DNA of 64,000 nucleotides from Novipirellula herctigrandis (lineage in GTDB: Bacteria > Planctomycetota > Planctomycetia > Pirellulales > Pirellulaceae), in contig SJPJ01000001.1 in the NCBI GenBank assembly GCA_007859835.1, positions 2,651,257 through 2,715,256 of the forward strand. The letters are read 5' to 3'. The notes under the pieces are model-generated. The model made no database searches. It was not told where the DNA came from and saw nothing but the letters and a program-made list of their open reading frames with translations. How positions within the stretch are numbered: position 1 is the first letter of the stretch; each line of letters begins with the position of its first letter. Of the stretch, positions 26,692-37,070 are shown piece by piece. The position numbers were made by a program, and so were the translations under genes.

Positions 26692-29091
26692 TTAGATCTC
26701 TCCCTCTTCTCCGCGCCAAACGACGCTTTCACCTTCGGCAAGCGTCTTCTTCATGGTCTTGTTCTCGTAACGTACCTTTAGCGGGTTGCCATTGAACGAC
26801 CGGATCGTTGCCTGAGTTAACTGACGGTCTTTCCAATCGATATCTACCTCAAAGCCCCCCCGCGCGCGCAAGCCGCGTACCGAACCGGTCGACCATACCT
26901 TCGGTAAAGCGGGCAACAGATGAACTTCACCGTCGTGACTTTGCAGCAGCATCTCTGCGATCGCGGCCGTGCCGCCAAAGTTGCCATCGATTTGAAAAGG
27001 AGGGTGCGTGTCAAACAGGTTGGGTAGCGTTCCCTTTTTCAACAGGTTGGTCAGCAACAAATGAGCGTGATCTCCATCGTGAAAACGCGCCCAGAAGTTG
27101 ACTTTCCACGCCATGCTCCAGCCGGTGCCTCCGTCTCCGCGCGCTTCCAGAGATTTTCTTGCAGCCGCAAAAAGCTCCGGCGTTCCATTGGCAGTGATCT
27201 GTTGCCCTGGATGCAACCCAAACAGATGCGACGTGTGGCGATGCTTCGGATCCTTCTCGTTATAGTCTTCCACCCACTCCTGCAGACGTCCCGTCTTGGG
27301 ACTAATCTGCATGGGCTGAAGTCTTTGTAACGCATCCTCAATCTCCCGTCGAAACGCTTGGTCAAGACTTCCATCGGGTGCTAGCGTCTTATTCGCTTCG
27401 AGCACATTCGTGAACAGGTCATGAATGATCTGCAAGTCCATGGTGGCCGCATAGGTAAACACCGATTGAGTTCCATCGGCCTTGACAAAGGTATTCTCAG
27501 GCGAGTGTGACGGATTCGTGACAAGCTTGCCCACCGCGGGAGTTCCCTCCGGAGCCTCCACGAGAAAATCCAAGATAAAGCGGGCCGCACCCTTCATGGT
27601 GGGATAGGCACGTTGAGCCAAAAATTCGCGATCCCCGCTAAACCAGTAATATTCCATCAGATCACGCACTACCCAGGCGGCACCGACGGGCCAAACGCCG
27701 TGAACACCGTCGGCCGGTGTGGTAAAGCCATAGATATCCGACAAGTGATGCACGACCCAGCCCCGGGCACCATAGTGAACCTTCGCAGTTCTTTCGCCAA
27801 ACGGGACCAAGCTCTCCATGTAGTCAAGATAAGGCAGGTGACATTCAGAGAGATTGCAGGTCTGGGCGGGCCAGTAATTCATCTGCATGTTAATGTTGGT
27901 GTGATAGTCACTGTTCCAAGGCGCGTTGTAGTGCTGGCACCACTTGCCTTGAAGATTCGCGGGAAGCGTTCCAGGACGCGAACTGCTGATCAACAAGTAG
28001 CGTCCAAATTGAAAATAAAGCGTTTCCAACTGGGGATCATGAGCACCCGACTTCACCGCTCGCAAACGTTCGTCAGTAGGCATTTGAACCGCATCGGTGG
28101 TGCCAAGGTCGAGCCCGACGCGATTAAAGTATGACTGATAATCGGCAATATGGGCGGCGCGCAATTCTTGATAAGACTTGGTTGCCGCCGCCCATAGTGG
28201 TTTCTCGCACCGGGCGGTGGCGTCGCCTGAAATGTCGTTGGCATCGTTGTAGCTGGTCGCTCCGACCAAAATCAGTGTGACTTCATCTGCCTTAGAGACA
28301 ACCAGTTTTCCGTCCTGGGTAGCGACCGTGCCGCCACTGACGATTGGCAGCAACTGGGCTTCGTATTTGACGCCAAGTCGGCCGCGCAGGATCAGGCGAT
28401 TGCGTGACCCCAAGCTTGTCGTCGCGTCATCACGCTGTAAGTTCGCGGTGAAGTTGAGTTGGCCTGGTTGGTCGGCTGCTAGGTGAATCACGATGGCTTG
28501 GTCCGGCGAGCTGACAAAGACCTCGCGAGTGTAATCCACGTCCTCGATGCGATACTGGACACGGGAGATGGCCGTGGTCAAATCCAAGTCACGTCGGTAG
28601 CTGGCAACAGTCTCGGTCGCCGAGAAATCTAAAAAGAGGTCACCAAGAGTCTGATACGATTTGATCCGGTAGGGGTTGCCCATCATCTTCTGCTTGGCCA
28701 ACCGAGTCGCTTCGTCATTCTTGCCTTCAAACAGAAGACGTTGCACCTGCGGCAACGCGGCCAGTGCCTCTGGATTGTTGGTGTCGCTAGGAGCACCATC
28801 CCAGACGGTCTCTTCGTTCAGCTGAATCCGCTCGTGATCGATGCCGCCAAAAACCATCGCAGCTAACCGTCCGTTGCCCACAGGCAAAGCTTCGGTCTCC
28901 CATCGGGTCGCAGGTTTGCGATACCAAAGTGTCAAAGGTTCCGTAGGTGGCGGAGCCTCAAGCGTATATTCAAAATCCGCACTCGGATTTTTCGATTCGT
29001 CCGGCGGAGGCGTCTTGGCCTGCAAGCTGTTTGTGACAAGCAGTGCAATGACGGGGAAAAGATATCGATGTCGCATCATTAGTGTCTTCAT
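26692..29091 (-). CDS. Exported GH95 alpha-L-fucosidase
   Basis: A 799-residue inverting fucosidase of normal GH95 length. Signal peptide to about 25. N-terminal super-beta-sandwich with [16 protein letters not shown] and [12 protein letters not shown]; the alpha/alpha barrel carries [11 protein letters not shown] (N399, N401), [10 protein letters not shown] (E532) and [16 protein letters not shown] (D702), so all catalytic positions are kept. The C-terminal stretch [16 protein letters not shown] is almost identical to that in the fusion enzyme 3 nt downstream, pointing to an old tandem duplication after which only one copy gained the extra domains. The linkage specificity of the two copies may differ. 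Confidence 0.95.
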   Translation of the reverse strand: MKTLMMRHRYLFPVIALLVTNSLQAKTPPPDESKNPSADFEYTLEAPPPTEPLTLWYRKPATRWETEALPVGNGRLAAMVFGGIDHERIQLNEETVWDGAPSDTNNPEALAALPQVQRLLFEGKNDEATRLAKQKMMGNPYRIKSYQTLGDLFLDFSATETVASYRRDLDLTTAISRVQYRIEDVDYTREVFVSSPDQAIVIHLAADQPGQLNFTANLQRDDATTSLGSRNRLILRGRLGVKYEAQLLPIVSGGTVATQDGKLVVSKADEVTLILVGATSYNDANDISGDATARCEKPLWAAATKSYQELRAAHIADYQSYFNRVGLDLGTTDAVQMPTDERLRAVKSGAHDPQLETLYFQFGRYLLISSSRPGTLPANLQGKWCQHYNAPWNSDYHTNINMQMNYWPAQTCNLSECHLPYLDYMESLVPFGERTAKVHYGARGWVVHHLSDIYGFTTPADGVHGVWPVGAAWVVRDLMEYYWFSGDREFLAQRAYPTMKGAARFILDFLVEAPEGTPAVGKLVTNPSHSPENTFVKADGTQSVFTYAATMDLQIIHDLFTNVLEANKTLAPDGSLDQAFRREIEDALQRLQPMQISPKTGRLQEWVEDYNEKDPKHRHTSHLFGLHPGQQITANGTPELFAAARKSLEARGDGGTGWSMAWKVNFWARFHDGDHAHLLLTNLLKKGTLPNLFDTHPPFQIDGNFGGTAAIAEMLLQSHDGEVHLLPALPKVWSTGSVRGLRARGGFEVDIDWKDRQLTQATIRSFNGNPLKVRYENKTMKKTLAEGESVVWRGEEGEI

Positions 29092-29318
29092 CTGCGAACG
29101 TTGCCTTCGATCTTGTGTGTTTAGAAGTACTTTTTGTTAGCTGTCTATTGATTGGTTGCAGTGCCGGCCATAAATGGTTGGTGGAATTACAATGACGCTC
29201 GGTCGGTTCGTAGAAAGTGAAAATGCTTCTTCAAAAGACCAATATCAAGAGTCCGGTTGAAACTCGCTCGAGCATTTGGATTTTGTTCCCGTTCAAGTGG
29301 ACAGGTTTATCAGTGAAG

Positions 29319-29335
29319 GCCAAGTGAGACTTGGC
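29319..29335 (-). terminator. Hairpin after esterase stop codon
   Basis: GCCAAGT-GAG-ACTTGGC, a perfect 7-bp stem 25 nt past the esterase stop. No T-run follows, so termination is only suggested. It would split the run between the esterase and the GH95 pair. Confidence 0.4.
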
Positions 29336-29360
29336 GAATTTCGCTATTGACACGTTTCAC

Positions 29361-30380
29361 TCAGCTTCCATTCCAATGATCCACAAAGAACTTTACCGTT
29401 CGCTCAACAATTGCCTGACGAGAAGGCTCGATATCTGCGTCCACCCTTCTCCAATTGTGTCCGGCATTGTTGATGATCATGATTTCGACCGGCGCTTCGA
29501 TTGCCTTTGCTTTCTCCTGCATGTGGTAGGCATGCTTGACAGGTATGGTGGTATCCTTATCGCCTTGAATCATCAGCAATGGTGGACTCTGTTTCGTCAA
29601 ATAGTTGATGGGGCTCATTTCGCGGTAGCGTTTGAGCTTGTTCTCGGGCGGCGAATCCGCTCCCAAAATCCGCGCACTAAAGCGATCATTAAAATCGGGC
29701 CGGTCATCGTGATTGAATAGGTCTAGCTTTTCAAAATCACACGGTCCGTACCACGAGACTCCCGCAACGATTCTGTAAAAAGCAGCAGCCAGCGCCGGAT
29801 CGCCCGACAAACTCTCGGGCGTTGAAAGAGCTATCATCTGTGCGATTTGCCCGCCTGCAGAGTCTCCCATGGCATACACACGCATCGGATCGATGCCAAG
29901 GGATTCGCTGTTATGCGCTAAGTAGCGAACCGCGTCTTTGCAGTCGATCACGCAATCACGCATGGTGACCCGGCCGCCCTTGTTGCAAAGCCGGTAGTCG
30001 ACTGACGCGACGCAAAATCCTTTCCCAACCAGTTGGCTGAACACGTCCGCAAACGAACCGCGTGCCGCGCCAAATCGACTCCCGGCCGACCAACCTCCGC
30101 CGTGCGTATAGACGACCACCGGGGGCTTGTCGGTTTGATTGCCCGTCGGATAGTAAAGATCCAGGTGTAAATCACGCTTGGGCGTTTTCTTGTAAAGGAC
30201 GTCGAGCTTGCGCTCACCACCCGTCTCCAGGTATTTGGGCGTGCTGACGCGTTTGGCGGCAACAGCCTGCCTGCGTTCTGCTTTGGCAGTGGCCGCTTCA
30301 GCATGCGTGTTGTCTGCTGCTTGGACTCGGTACCCGCAACAACACAATAACACCATGGTCACGATGAATCGACTATTCAT
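29361..30380 (-). CDS. Exported alpha/beta-hydrolase, probable carbohydrate esterase
   Basis: A 339-residue exported esterase of the BD-FAE/lipase-like type. Signal peptide to about residue 21. The oxyanion motif [10 protein letters not shown] (about 91-100), nucleophile elbow G172-D-S174-A-G, the Asp in [10 protein letters not shown] and the His in NAGHNW form the expected Ser-Asp-His triad. Such enzymes cut acetyl or feruloyl esters from polysaccharides; brown-algal fucoidans are often acetylated, so deacetylation before fucosidase attack is a sensible guess. Its ATG overlaps the TGA of the GH29 gene (ATGA at 30377-30380), showing translational coupling. A hairpin 25 nt beyond its stop may end this transcript. 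Confidence 0.85.
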   Translation of the reverse strand: MNSRFIVTMVLLCCCGYRVQAADNTHAEAATAKAERRQAVAAKRVSTPKYLETGGERKLDVLYKKTPKRDLHLDLYYPTGNQTDKPPVVVYTHGGGWSAGSRFGAARGSFADVFSQLVGKGFCVASVDYRLCNKGGRVTMRDCVIDCKDAVRYLAHNSESLGIDPMRVYAMGDSAGGQIAQMIALSTPESLSGDPALAAAFYRIVAGVSWYGPCDFEKLDLFNHDDRPDFNDRFSARILGADSPPENKLKRYREMSPINYLTKQSPPLLMIQGDKDTTIPVKHAYHMQEKAKAIEAPVEIMIINNAGHNWRRVDADIEPSRQAIVERTVKFFVDHWNGS

Positions 30381-32572
30381 TTTGTTTCGCCTGTCTTTAA
30401 AGAACGCATTTTGGATATCTCTACAGAAAACTCCTGAAAAGCGGTGTTTTCACCGCCGCCCGTTTCGGTGACCGGTGAAACGGCCCACACAATCCAGCGA
30501 AACTTTCCAAGCGTCTTTCCGTCTGAGGCGCGCAGTGACGCCGCAGTAAAATCGGCTTCAGCTTCGCCCGACGTATCGATCGTGCCCAGCGGCGTAAACC
30601 GAGTCAAATCCCACCCTGGATCGGTCCCCGCACTGCTGCCGTATAGGACCAGTTTTTGAGCTCCACGAAATCCTTTCTGGTTGAACGACCAACTAGTGAT
30701 GGCCGCAACGGGCTGCAGCGAACCCAAGTCCATTTTATAGGCTCCGTTTCGGATTCCGTTGGAAAACACTGGCCCAAACCCTGCAGCAAGTTTTCCGTCG
30801 GTCAGCGATGCCAACGGATCGTTGCTGGTTTTTTGATTCGCGCTAACTTTCACGTTGGAAGAAGCCCCCGGCAACAGTTTTTGAAAGCCGTCATCACTAG
30901 ACGCCGTTTCGACCACCAACCTCGCCCCCGGTAAGACGAAAGGTTTTACAGCCTGATGCCCGCTTCTCGGCGGAGCCAAACCTTGCGTCGCCTGGTGCCC
31001 TTCCAGATCGACCTTCCTCGTACCTTGCAAGGCCTTGGAAGCATCGTACTGGATCACATTGGGCGTGTGCTGCTTCTTATCCGTGACGATCTCGAAAGCC
31101 CATGCATAAAGGCTTTGTCCGAGGTCTGACGGAGGAGTGATTTGCAGACCCTGTGTGTTCAATTCCCAATCGACATCCGCACTGGATCCAAGCAAGCGAA
31201 CCGTTTTCACTTGACCTTTTTGCCAGCCCGCTGTGTCAGAAATGGTGAACGGCGAAGTTGGCTTTGCAAGTTTGATGGCGTACAGCCTGTTGCCGTTCGT
31301 CGTGAAGGCGAGGTGTTCGTTCTCCTGATCGCTTACCTTCCAATAACGCGTACCGTAGATCGCTTGACCGTTGATCTTTAACCACCTGCCCATCGCATTC
31401 AGACGATCGACCTGCGGAGCGGGAATGGTGCCGTCTGCCATCGGGCCAATGTTGACAAGAAAGTTTCCATTGCGACTGACCACTTCAATCATCTCGTGGA
31501 TAACACCTTCAATGCTCTTGTACTGATCGCCCTCTAAATAGCCAAAAGAGGTTCCAAAAGTGGTGCAACTCTGCCACTTTGGGCCGATCACGCTAAGTTT
31601 CAGATTGTCTTTCTCTAGACAACCCACACCATCAGGCCAATTGCGATTGGATCCTTTGTTGTTGCAGTACACTTCCTGGCCGCGAGCCGCGGCGTCATTC
31701 ATAAAGTCCGTGATCATGCCACGAACCTGATCGTCCATGTATTTGATCTCCGGCCTCATCGTTCCGTTGCGGACTTGATTGCCATCGCGTGTGTAAATGG
31801 GAAAGTCATCAACCCACAAGAAATCGGGATGGTATTTGGATTGGATCTCTTTCCATCGCGCGACATAGTCATCCACAAACGCTTTGCTATAGCTGAACTC
31901 AGGTCCGTAAAGCATCGCGGCCTCGGGAACCCGCTTGATCTCTTTCGCTATGTCCGCGCGCGGCTCGCTGTGAACCGCGTACTTCTCGGTGGCGAAAAAA
32001 CCAGTGTGCCGTTCTCGGTGATAAGAAGGAGCGTACTTAAGCCCTTGTTTGCGAACCGCCGCTCCAAGGTCTCCAACCAAGTCACGATGAGGTCCCTTGT
32101 CGACCGCGTTCCACGGCGTCAGATCGGAGTCCCAGTTAGCCCAGCCATCGTGATGTTCCGCCGTTAGCACGACGTATTTGGCGCCGACTTCCGCGAACAA
32201 CTTGGCCCACTGATCGGGATCCCAGTTCTCTGCCTTGAACTCAGGAATGATATCCTTGTATCCGAACTCTGGCGGAGTCGCCCCCCAGCGTTGTTTCATA
32301 TAGGGGTAATGGTGCGAAGGATCTTCGTAGAAAATCTTCGGCACATGCTCCGCATACCCTCGGCCACCTTTGCGATAACCAATCGCACTGTACGGTCCCC
32401 AATGAATGAAGATGCCAATCTTGCCATCATCAAACCAGGCGGGCACCGGCATCTCTTGTAGCGATTCCCAACTGCCGTCATAAACGCGATTGTTTTCTTG
32501 AGCGGAAGCATGGACGGCCCAATAAGACACTAGACAGCTTGTAAGCAAAAAAACCGTGTATCGAGCTTTCAT
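30377..32572 (-). CDS. Exported GH29 alpha-L-fucosidase with C-terminal modules
   Basis: A 731-residue GH29 enzyme. Signal peptide to about 24; [18 protein letters not shown] starts the mature domain, then [31 protein letters not shown] and [10 protein letters not shown] (nucleophile D255 or D256). It belongs to a GH29 branch different from the genes at 8360 and 39150, which carry a W-x-D-T-P nucleophile. After the barrel, a beta-sandwich (about 400-480) and a Leu/Ala-rich module (about 540-731) with [20 protein letters not shown], a discoidin-like carbohydrate-binding pattern, extend the protein. The downstream esterase overlaps by ATGA. Alpha-1,3/1,4 versus alpha-1,2 preference cannot be read directly. 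Confidence 0.9.
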   Translation of the reverse strand: MKARYTVFLLTSCLVSYWAVHASAQENNRVYDGSWESLQEMPVPAWFDDGKIGIFIHWGPYSAIGYRKGGRGYAEHVPKIFYEDPSHHYPYMKQRWGATPPEFGYKDIIPEFKAENWDPDQWAKLFAEVGAKYVVLTAEHHDGWANWDSDLTPWNAVDKGPHRDLVGDLGAAVRKQGLKYAPSYHRERHTGFFATEKYAVHSEPRADIAKEIKRVPEAAMLYGPEFSYSKAFVDDYVARWKEIQSKYHPDFLWVDDFPIYTRDGNQVRNGTMRPEIKYMDDQVRGMITDFMNDAAARGQEVYCNNKGSNRNWPDGVGCLEKDNLKLSVIGPKWQSCTTFGTSFGYLEGDQYKSIEGVIHEMIEVVSRNGNFLVNIGPMADGTIPAPQVDRLNAMGRWLKINGQAIYGTRYWKVSDQENEHLAFTTNGNRLYAIKLAKPTSPFTISDTAGWQKGQVKTVRLLGSSADVDWELNTQGLQITPPSDLGQSLYAWAFEIVTDKKQHTPNVIQYDASKALQGTRKVDLEGHQATQGLAPPRSGHQAVKPFVLPGARLVVETASSDDGFQKLLPGASSNVKVSANQKTSNDPLASLTDGKLAAGFGPVFSNGIRNGAYKMDLGSLQPVAAITSWSFNQKGFRGAQKLVLYGSSAGTDPGWDLTRFTPLGTIDTSGEAEADFTAASLRASDGKTLGKFRWIVWAVSPVTETGGGENTAFQEFSVEISKMRSLKTGETK

Positions 32573-32610
32573 CGTTTACTTAATTCTCCATGTGGGATAG
32601 ACACAATCAC

Positions 32611-32636
32611 GAGCTACCGGAATGAGCTACCGGAAT
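32611..32636. repeat. 13-bp tandem repeat spanning a stop codon
   Basis: GAGCTACCGGAAT twice (32611-32623, 32624-32636). The second copy holds the TAG of the upstream propeller-type gene (32627-32629) and its last codons; the first repeats them downstream. Confidence 0.85.
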
Positions 32637-34159
32637 GAAATCGAAATCTTATCAAGCATCGGTTTTGACTTGTTCTCGGTTGTGTCGGTGAGGCGGACTT
32701 CGAACTGAAAACCAAAGCCTTCAGGCAATTCGGACAGGTCGACCGAGGCAGGTTCCTTCGCCACCTGCTTTGAGAAACCGGGTGTGTAGTCGTACGCCTC
32801 CCTGACCTCCATCCAATCACTCCAAACATCGACGTTGCCATCGCCAGTGGTGTCGACCCCGACTCGGGTTTCGACCGACTCAACCCAAGGCCCATCGCTC
32901 ACATAATCCGTCTTCATCTGCGTCGCCAAGTAAAACTTCCCTTCGGCGAAACAAACGTCGGGATCAGGGTGACCTTTGCCAATGTGGTCGCAAAACGTGA
33001 AGGGCTGGTCGATGCTTGGAGAGGTAAACCAACATGCGCTCATGCTATGACCGCCAACCGGATCGTAATCGCCGAACAAGTAGTAGCGACCACCAATACA
33101 AATCGATGCCCAATCACCGTACGCCTCCTGTTCAGGCGTGTGAACTTCGTATTCAGCGATACTCGTTTTGTAATTCTTAGGATCCTCTTTGACCCAGTGG
33201 GGATGCTTGTAAGTCCTGATTTCGCCGGTCGGCTTAGTTCGATTGTCAACGGCAGGAGACTGAATTATGAATCCATCGACTCCATTCGGACTCACCGCAT
33301 GCCCGGCTAACGGAGAATCCCACGATCGCTTGCTCGCATCAATCGGATCCCAGTTTTCAAAAATCACATGAACGTTACCGTCGAGATCACGAATAAATCC
33401 AGCATCGGAACCGTGGGACGGATCATCGACTGCCTTGCCCTTGTTTTCTCCGGGCAGGCCGTCCGTCAGATCTTCATCAACGTAGACGTGTGGATCCTGA
33501 TCGTTGGGAAAGTCATAGTAGATCAGTGTCTTGCCGTCGATATGCTCGGCGCTGGTAACCCAGCGTGAAAAGTTCTCGGTCACAGGACCGTGATGAACCC
33601 AGTTGACCATGTCCCGGCTTTGCCAAGCATGGTATCCACCCAAGCGAGGTTTTAGCCCACCAGGAGCATCGAACTGATTGGCAAACGGGGTCGTTTTCAA
33701 AGGAATATCAAACCCGTCCAGTGTGGCAGTCTGTGCCTGAAACTTAGGCTGTGTTTTTGCATTCGCGCCTCGACGTTTGGCGGCACTGTAGCGCCCAAAC
33801 ATCCAATAGTTGGCCGGACCCAAACTCAAAAGCACCGGTGCGTCGGCCAAGTTCGAAGGACCAAGATTCGCGATCGGCCGCCAGTTCTGCCAAAGCGACG
33901 ATTGTTCAAAAACGATCGACTGAGCCGACTGCTTCTTCTCGAATCTTCTTACCGTGCTTTGCAGTGTCGCTTTCTCACCCGTCGGGCTAACCACGCCGTC
34001 TTTCACCTCGACGTTTGTTGTTTCCGCGATGCCCTGCTGCCACTCATCTTGTGTGTCGACGACCCAAGACTCACTGCCTACGGCAACGGGCAATGCACAG
34101 ATGGTTGCGAACAAAAATACGACCGTTGAAATTTGCATTCGTTTCATATTGCGTCTCAT
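32627..34159 (-). CDS. Exported five-bladed-propeller-type glycosidase-like protein
   Basis: A 510-residue exported protein of uncertain family. Start at 34159 is preferred because AAGGA lies 5 nt upstream; in-frame ATGs at 34177, 34147 and 34138 are alternatives. The signal peptide runs to about VAVGSES. Segments such as LGPANYWMFGRYSA, GGYHAWQSRDMVNWVHHG, KTLIYYDFPNDQDPHVY, GDWASICIGGRYYLFGDYD and GHPDPDVCFAEGKFYLATQ recur in the style of GH43/GH62/GH117 propellers, in which a blade-end Asp serves catalysis. I cannot place it in a CAZy family. It is 54 nt upstream of the GH29 gene in the same direction. In this locus an exo-acting enzyme on a sugar other than fucose, or a new fucanase, is conceivable. 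Confidence 0.6.
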   Translation of the reverse strand: MRRNMKRMQISTVVFLFATICALPVAVGSESWVVDTQDEWQQGIAETTNVEVKDGVVSPTGEKATLQSTVRRFEKKQSAQSIVFEQSSLWQNWRPIANLGPSNLADAPVLLSLGPANYWMFGRYSAAKRRGANAKTQPKFQAQTATLDGFDIPLKTTPFANQFDAPGGLKPRLGGYHAWQSRDMVNWVHHGPVTENFSRWVTSAEHIDGKTLIYYDFPNDQDPHVYVDEDLTDGLPGENKGKAVDDPSHGSDAGFIRDLDGNVHVIFENWDPIDASKRSWDSPLAGHAVSPNGVDGFIIQSPAVDNRTKPTGEIRTYKHPHWVKEDPKNYKTSIAEYEVHTPEQEAYGDWASICIGGRYYLFGDYDPVGGHSMSACWFTSPSIDQPFTFCDHIGKGHPDPDVCFAEGKFYLATQMKTDYVSDGPWVESVETRVGVDTTGDGNVDVWSDWMEVREAYDYTPGFSKQVAKEPASVDLSELPEGFGFQFEVRLTDTTENKSKPMLDKISISFR

Positions 34160-34180
34160 TGGTTCCTTACGTTTCATACA

Positions 34181-34462
34181 CTAAAGACTCGATTTACCTA
34201 CCGAAGTGGAATCAACTCCTACAAACTTCTCCGCCACGGTATCTGACCAGCCTCGGTGACTAAAGATGCGTCGGACACGATTGACAAAGACTTCGAGGCC
34301 GTAGCGTCTCTCCTTGGAGGACTGTTTAACGGCACCCACGATGCCTTCGGGACCCTGATAGTTCACCGCCAATGATTCCCATGCCGGATTTAATTTCTGA
34401 GCCGAAACCAAACTGGACAGCAAACCCAACCGAATGCAATAGACACTTATTTGTATTCTCAT
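34181..34462 (-). pseudogene. Probable GH29 relic (N-terminal scrap)
   Basis: A 93-codon open frame. After a poor signal-like start the segment KLNPAWESLAVNYQGPE matches the usual beginning of mature GH29 proteins (W-x-S-L-x-x-x-Y-x-x-P-E-W-F), but the text then becomes unrelated and the whole catalytic barrel is missing. I read it as the 5' scrap of a fucosidase gene that was deleted or scrambled. It lies just upstream of the propeller-type gene and directly after another relic (sulfatase). The match is short, so a small unrelated protein is possible. Confidence 0.4.
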
Positions 34463-34478
34463 CGTCTAACTCAATTAT

Positions 34479-34769
34479 TCATCGATGCGGTCCAGGACAT
34501 TGACCGGTGAAGCAATTGCCACGACTGGGCCTGAAAATGGGACTGGTAATCAATGCGCTTTCGAAAAACACTCTCTCTTTGGCGAGTCGATCGATAGGGG
34601 ACGTTTTCGTCACGGGGTGCCCGGTCATATTCCGCGAATCTTGCCGCTGATCATCCGTTTTGATGAAGATAACGTTGGGCGTTCCGGATTCGATCTGTGC
34701 CGACGTCGCCCGCAGAGGACTAATTGCGATCATGGAAATCAGGAGGATCGCCGTTGAAACATTCTTCAT
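34479..34769 (-). pseudogene. Sulfatase relic without catalytic cysteine
   Basis: A 96-codon frame that starts as a normal exported sulfatase: signal peptide to about ATSAQ, then PNVIFIKTDDQRQDS, TKTSPIDRLAKERVFF and SALITSPI. The maturation motif is damaged: where C-x-P-S-R is expected it reads F-R-P-S-R, and the frame stops a few residues after NCFTGQ. Without the cysteine and with 80 percent of the protein missing it cannot be a sulfatase. It is therefore a decayed copy, of a subfamily (KTDDQ start) that none of the intact sulfatases here clearly shares. Confidence 0.8.
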
Positions 34770-34859
34770 GTGACTGATACTTCTTTCATTGTCTTGGTCG
34801 TCTCACGACACGTTACGTCATCGCGATCGGATGGAGATGCCGCCCGACCGCCTGAAGGA

Positions 34860-37070
34860 TCATTTGCGTTCCATCTCATTGGCCGAAATAAAACCGTTCT
34901 TATCCTTATCAAGGAGCTCAAATTGACGCGAAAAGATGGTCGTAAACTCTTCGCGCGTGAGTTGTTCATCTTGGTTCTGATCCGCTCGGCCGAAAGATGG
35001 GTGAGAGTGTTCCCCTGGCGATAACACTCCATCCTTGTTTTTGTCTTTACGATCAAAGCCCCCGACAAAATGCGCGATGTACTCATCAGCCGAGATTTCC
35101 CCATCCTGATTGGCATCCTTGTCCTTTAACGATGGGGATGGGGTCGCAGACTTGTTTACGACTGCCCGATTGACGAGGCCGCCTTGTACTGAAATTGCGG
35201 ACGCCGCAAATCCAGCTTTCGATCGCCCGATCTCTGGGAAACTCTGCAAGAAATCGTTTTCGTCGATCAGATTGAGGATGTAATGCGTGGTGCCTGCGGG
35301 AAGTTCGACGACAGCCTTCATGCCAGCTTGGAGGTCCACCGGAGTTCGATACCACTCCTCGTAACGCTCGCCACCGTTGAGTGTATAGATCAAGTCGGCG
35401 ACCTGAACTTTGGCTCCATTTTCTTGGTATGCAAACTCGACAAGGTTGCCATTCTTCGTGTGGGACAGAACAGTGCAGACGTTTTCATGGCCGGGAAGTT
35501 CGCTAACGCAGTCCGGGTTGTAGTACGGATAGCTCGCCTTCATCTCCGTCAAGATTTCTGTCAGTTTCTGATTCATCGATACTGTCAATTCCGGCTTGGA
35601 ATCGGCAAGGTTGATGGCCTCTTCGATGTCGACTCGCGTCTGCGTGTCTCCAACGGACTGATAAAGCTGAAATAGTTCAAGTTCAGGCGTCTCCGCATTC
35701 ATCACATGGTCATAGTTGCGAATCAGTTTGTAGTCGCCGATCCGGATCGTACTTTCTAAAGCAACACCATGCGGAAAATGCCAGACCATCGTATCCCGCA
35801 CCCCACCATCGACCTTTTTTACCAAAGCTGGATTCGTTGGGTCGCTGAGCAACAAGTCGGATAGGTCGCATCCGTCGAGATGTTTGCCTCTGGGGATCGC
35901 CGTTCCCGTCAGCGAAAGGATCGTCGGATAGAAGTCCAGCCCGTTGACAACAACGTTCGTCTGTACGCCCTTCTGAATTCCAGGGCCAGCGATGAACAAC
36001 GGCACGCGTGTGCCACCTTCCTTGGCAGAGATCTTTCCGCGATCCAAGGGATGGTTATCCGTGTAGCGTTCCGACGGACCGCCTTCCATCCCGCCGTTGT
36101 CCGACGTAAAGATGATGTACGTGTTCTCGCTCAGGTTGTGTCCAGGCCAACGAGGGTCTTCTGTTTCATCGAGGTATTTGAAAACTTGACCCACGTAATA
36201 GTCAAGCATCTCAACCATCGCACAATAGAACGGGTTTAATTGGCCAGCAGTCTCCTTGGAGACTGTCTTTCGTGGATCGACGCCTAACCTCTCGACGTAT
36301 TTGTCCAGCAGTGCTTTGGAACGTGTGTGAATGGGGGCATGAACAAGCCAAGTGGCGTAGTAAAGATAGAAGGGCTGGTCTTTGTGCTCACTCAAAAACT
36401 CAAGGGCGTCTTCGCTGTTTTGATGATAGGGAAAACCGTTTTCATCCAGCCGATAAGGATCATCTACTGCATTGGTCGCGAATTCAGCGAGACGATCCTT
36501 GGTTCCGGCGTGCGCTCCGCGATTGGAACGGGTGAAGTCAAACCCTTGATCTTCGGGTTGGGGAAAAGCATGATGATCAATTGCCATGTGCCATTTGCCG
36601 ACGTGCCCGGTGACATATCCATTGGTCTTAAGTGCTTTAGGCAACGTCATTTCGCCGGCAGGCATGCGACCGCTGTACCACGGGTCCATCATTCGGGCGT
36701 TGGGATTTCTCGCATGGGGCGGAGCGCCACCAACCACATGCGTTTTCTGGGCACGTGCGGGATGGTTTCCGCTCATGATGGCGCATCGCGAGGGCGCACA
36801 GGTCGGCGCTGGCGAATAAGCCTGCCAAAACATGACGCCGCGTTTTGAAAACGCATCAAGGTTGGGCGTATCCATCGGCGAGGGGGCGTCAATGTCGTAG
36901 CACTTCAAATCTTGCCATCCAAGGTCATCCGTTAAGATATGAACGATGTTTGGCTTGTCAGGACGCTCGGCGTGCGTGGTCGAAGTCGCGACCAGAGCAA
37001 CCAATACGGCAAAGCTGCAGAACACGATCGATCGACTCATGGTTTTTCTTGCGCTAACAAAAGTGTTCAT
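34860..37070 (-). CDS. Exported sulfatase with four C-terminal EF-hand loops
   Basis: A 736-residue two-part protein. The start overlaps the stop of the upstream truncated gene (TAATG); an in-frame ATG at 37040 is an alternative. Signal peptide to about THA. Sulfatase core: D48-D49 in ILTDDLGWQDL, C91-A-P-S-R, VGKWHMAIDHHAFP and IFTSDNGGMEGG. From about residue 650 four calcium-binding loops follow: DANQDGEISADE, DKNKDGVLSPGE, DQNQDEQLTREE (glycine 6 lost) and DKDKNGFISANE. EF hands on exported planctomycete enzymes may use seawater calcium for folding or for docking on anionic polysaccharide; that role is inference. The sulfate position attacked is unknown. Confidence 0.93.
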   Translation of the reverse strand: MNTFVSARKTMSRSIVFCSFAVLVALVATSTTHAERPDKPNIVHILTDDLGWQDLKCYDIDAPSPMDTPNLDAFSKRGVMFWQAYSPAPTCAPSRCAIMSGNHPARAQKTHVVGGAPPHARNPNARMMDPWYSGRMPAGEMTLPKALKTNGYVTGHVGKWHMAIDHHAFPQPEDQGFDFTRSNRGAHAGTKDRLAEFATNAVDDPYRLDENGFPYHQNSEDALEFLSEHKDQPFYLYYATWLVHAPIHTRSKALLDKYVERLGVDPRKTVSKETAGQLNPFYCAMVEMLDYYVGQVFKYLDETEDPRWPGHNLSENTYIIFTSDNGGMEGGPSERYTDNHPLDRGKISAKEGGTRVPLFIAGPGIQKGVQTNVVVNGLDFYPTILSLTGTAIPRGKHLDGCDLSDLLLSDPTNPALVKKVDGGVRDTMVWHFPHGVALESTIRIGDYKLIRNYDHVMNAETPELELFQLYQSVGDTQTRVDIEEAINLADSKPELTVSMNQKLTEILTEMKASYPYYNPDCVSELPGHENVCTVLSHTKNGNLVEFAYQENGAKVQVADLIYTLNGGERYEEWYRTPVDLQAGMKAVVELPAGTTHYILNLIDENDFLQSFPEIGRSKAGFAASAISVQGGLVNRAVVNKSATPSPSLKDKDANQDGEISADEYIAHFVGGFDRKDKNKDGVLSPGEHSHPSFGRADQNQDEQLTREEFTTIFSRQFELLDKDKNGFISANEMERK

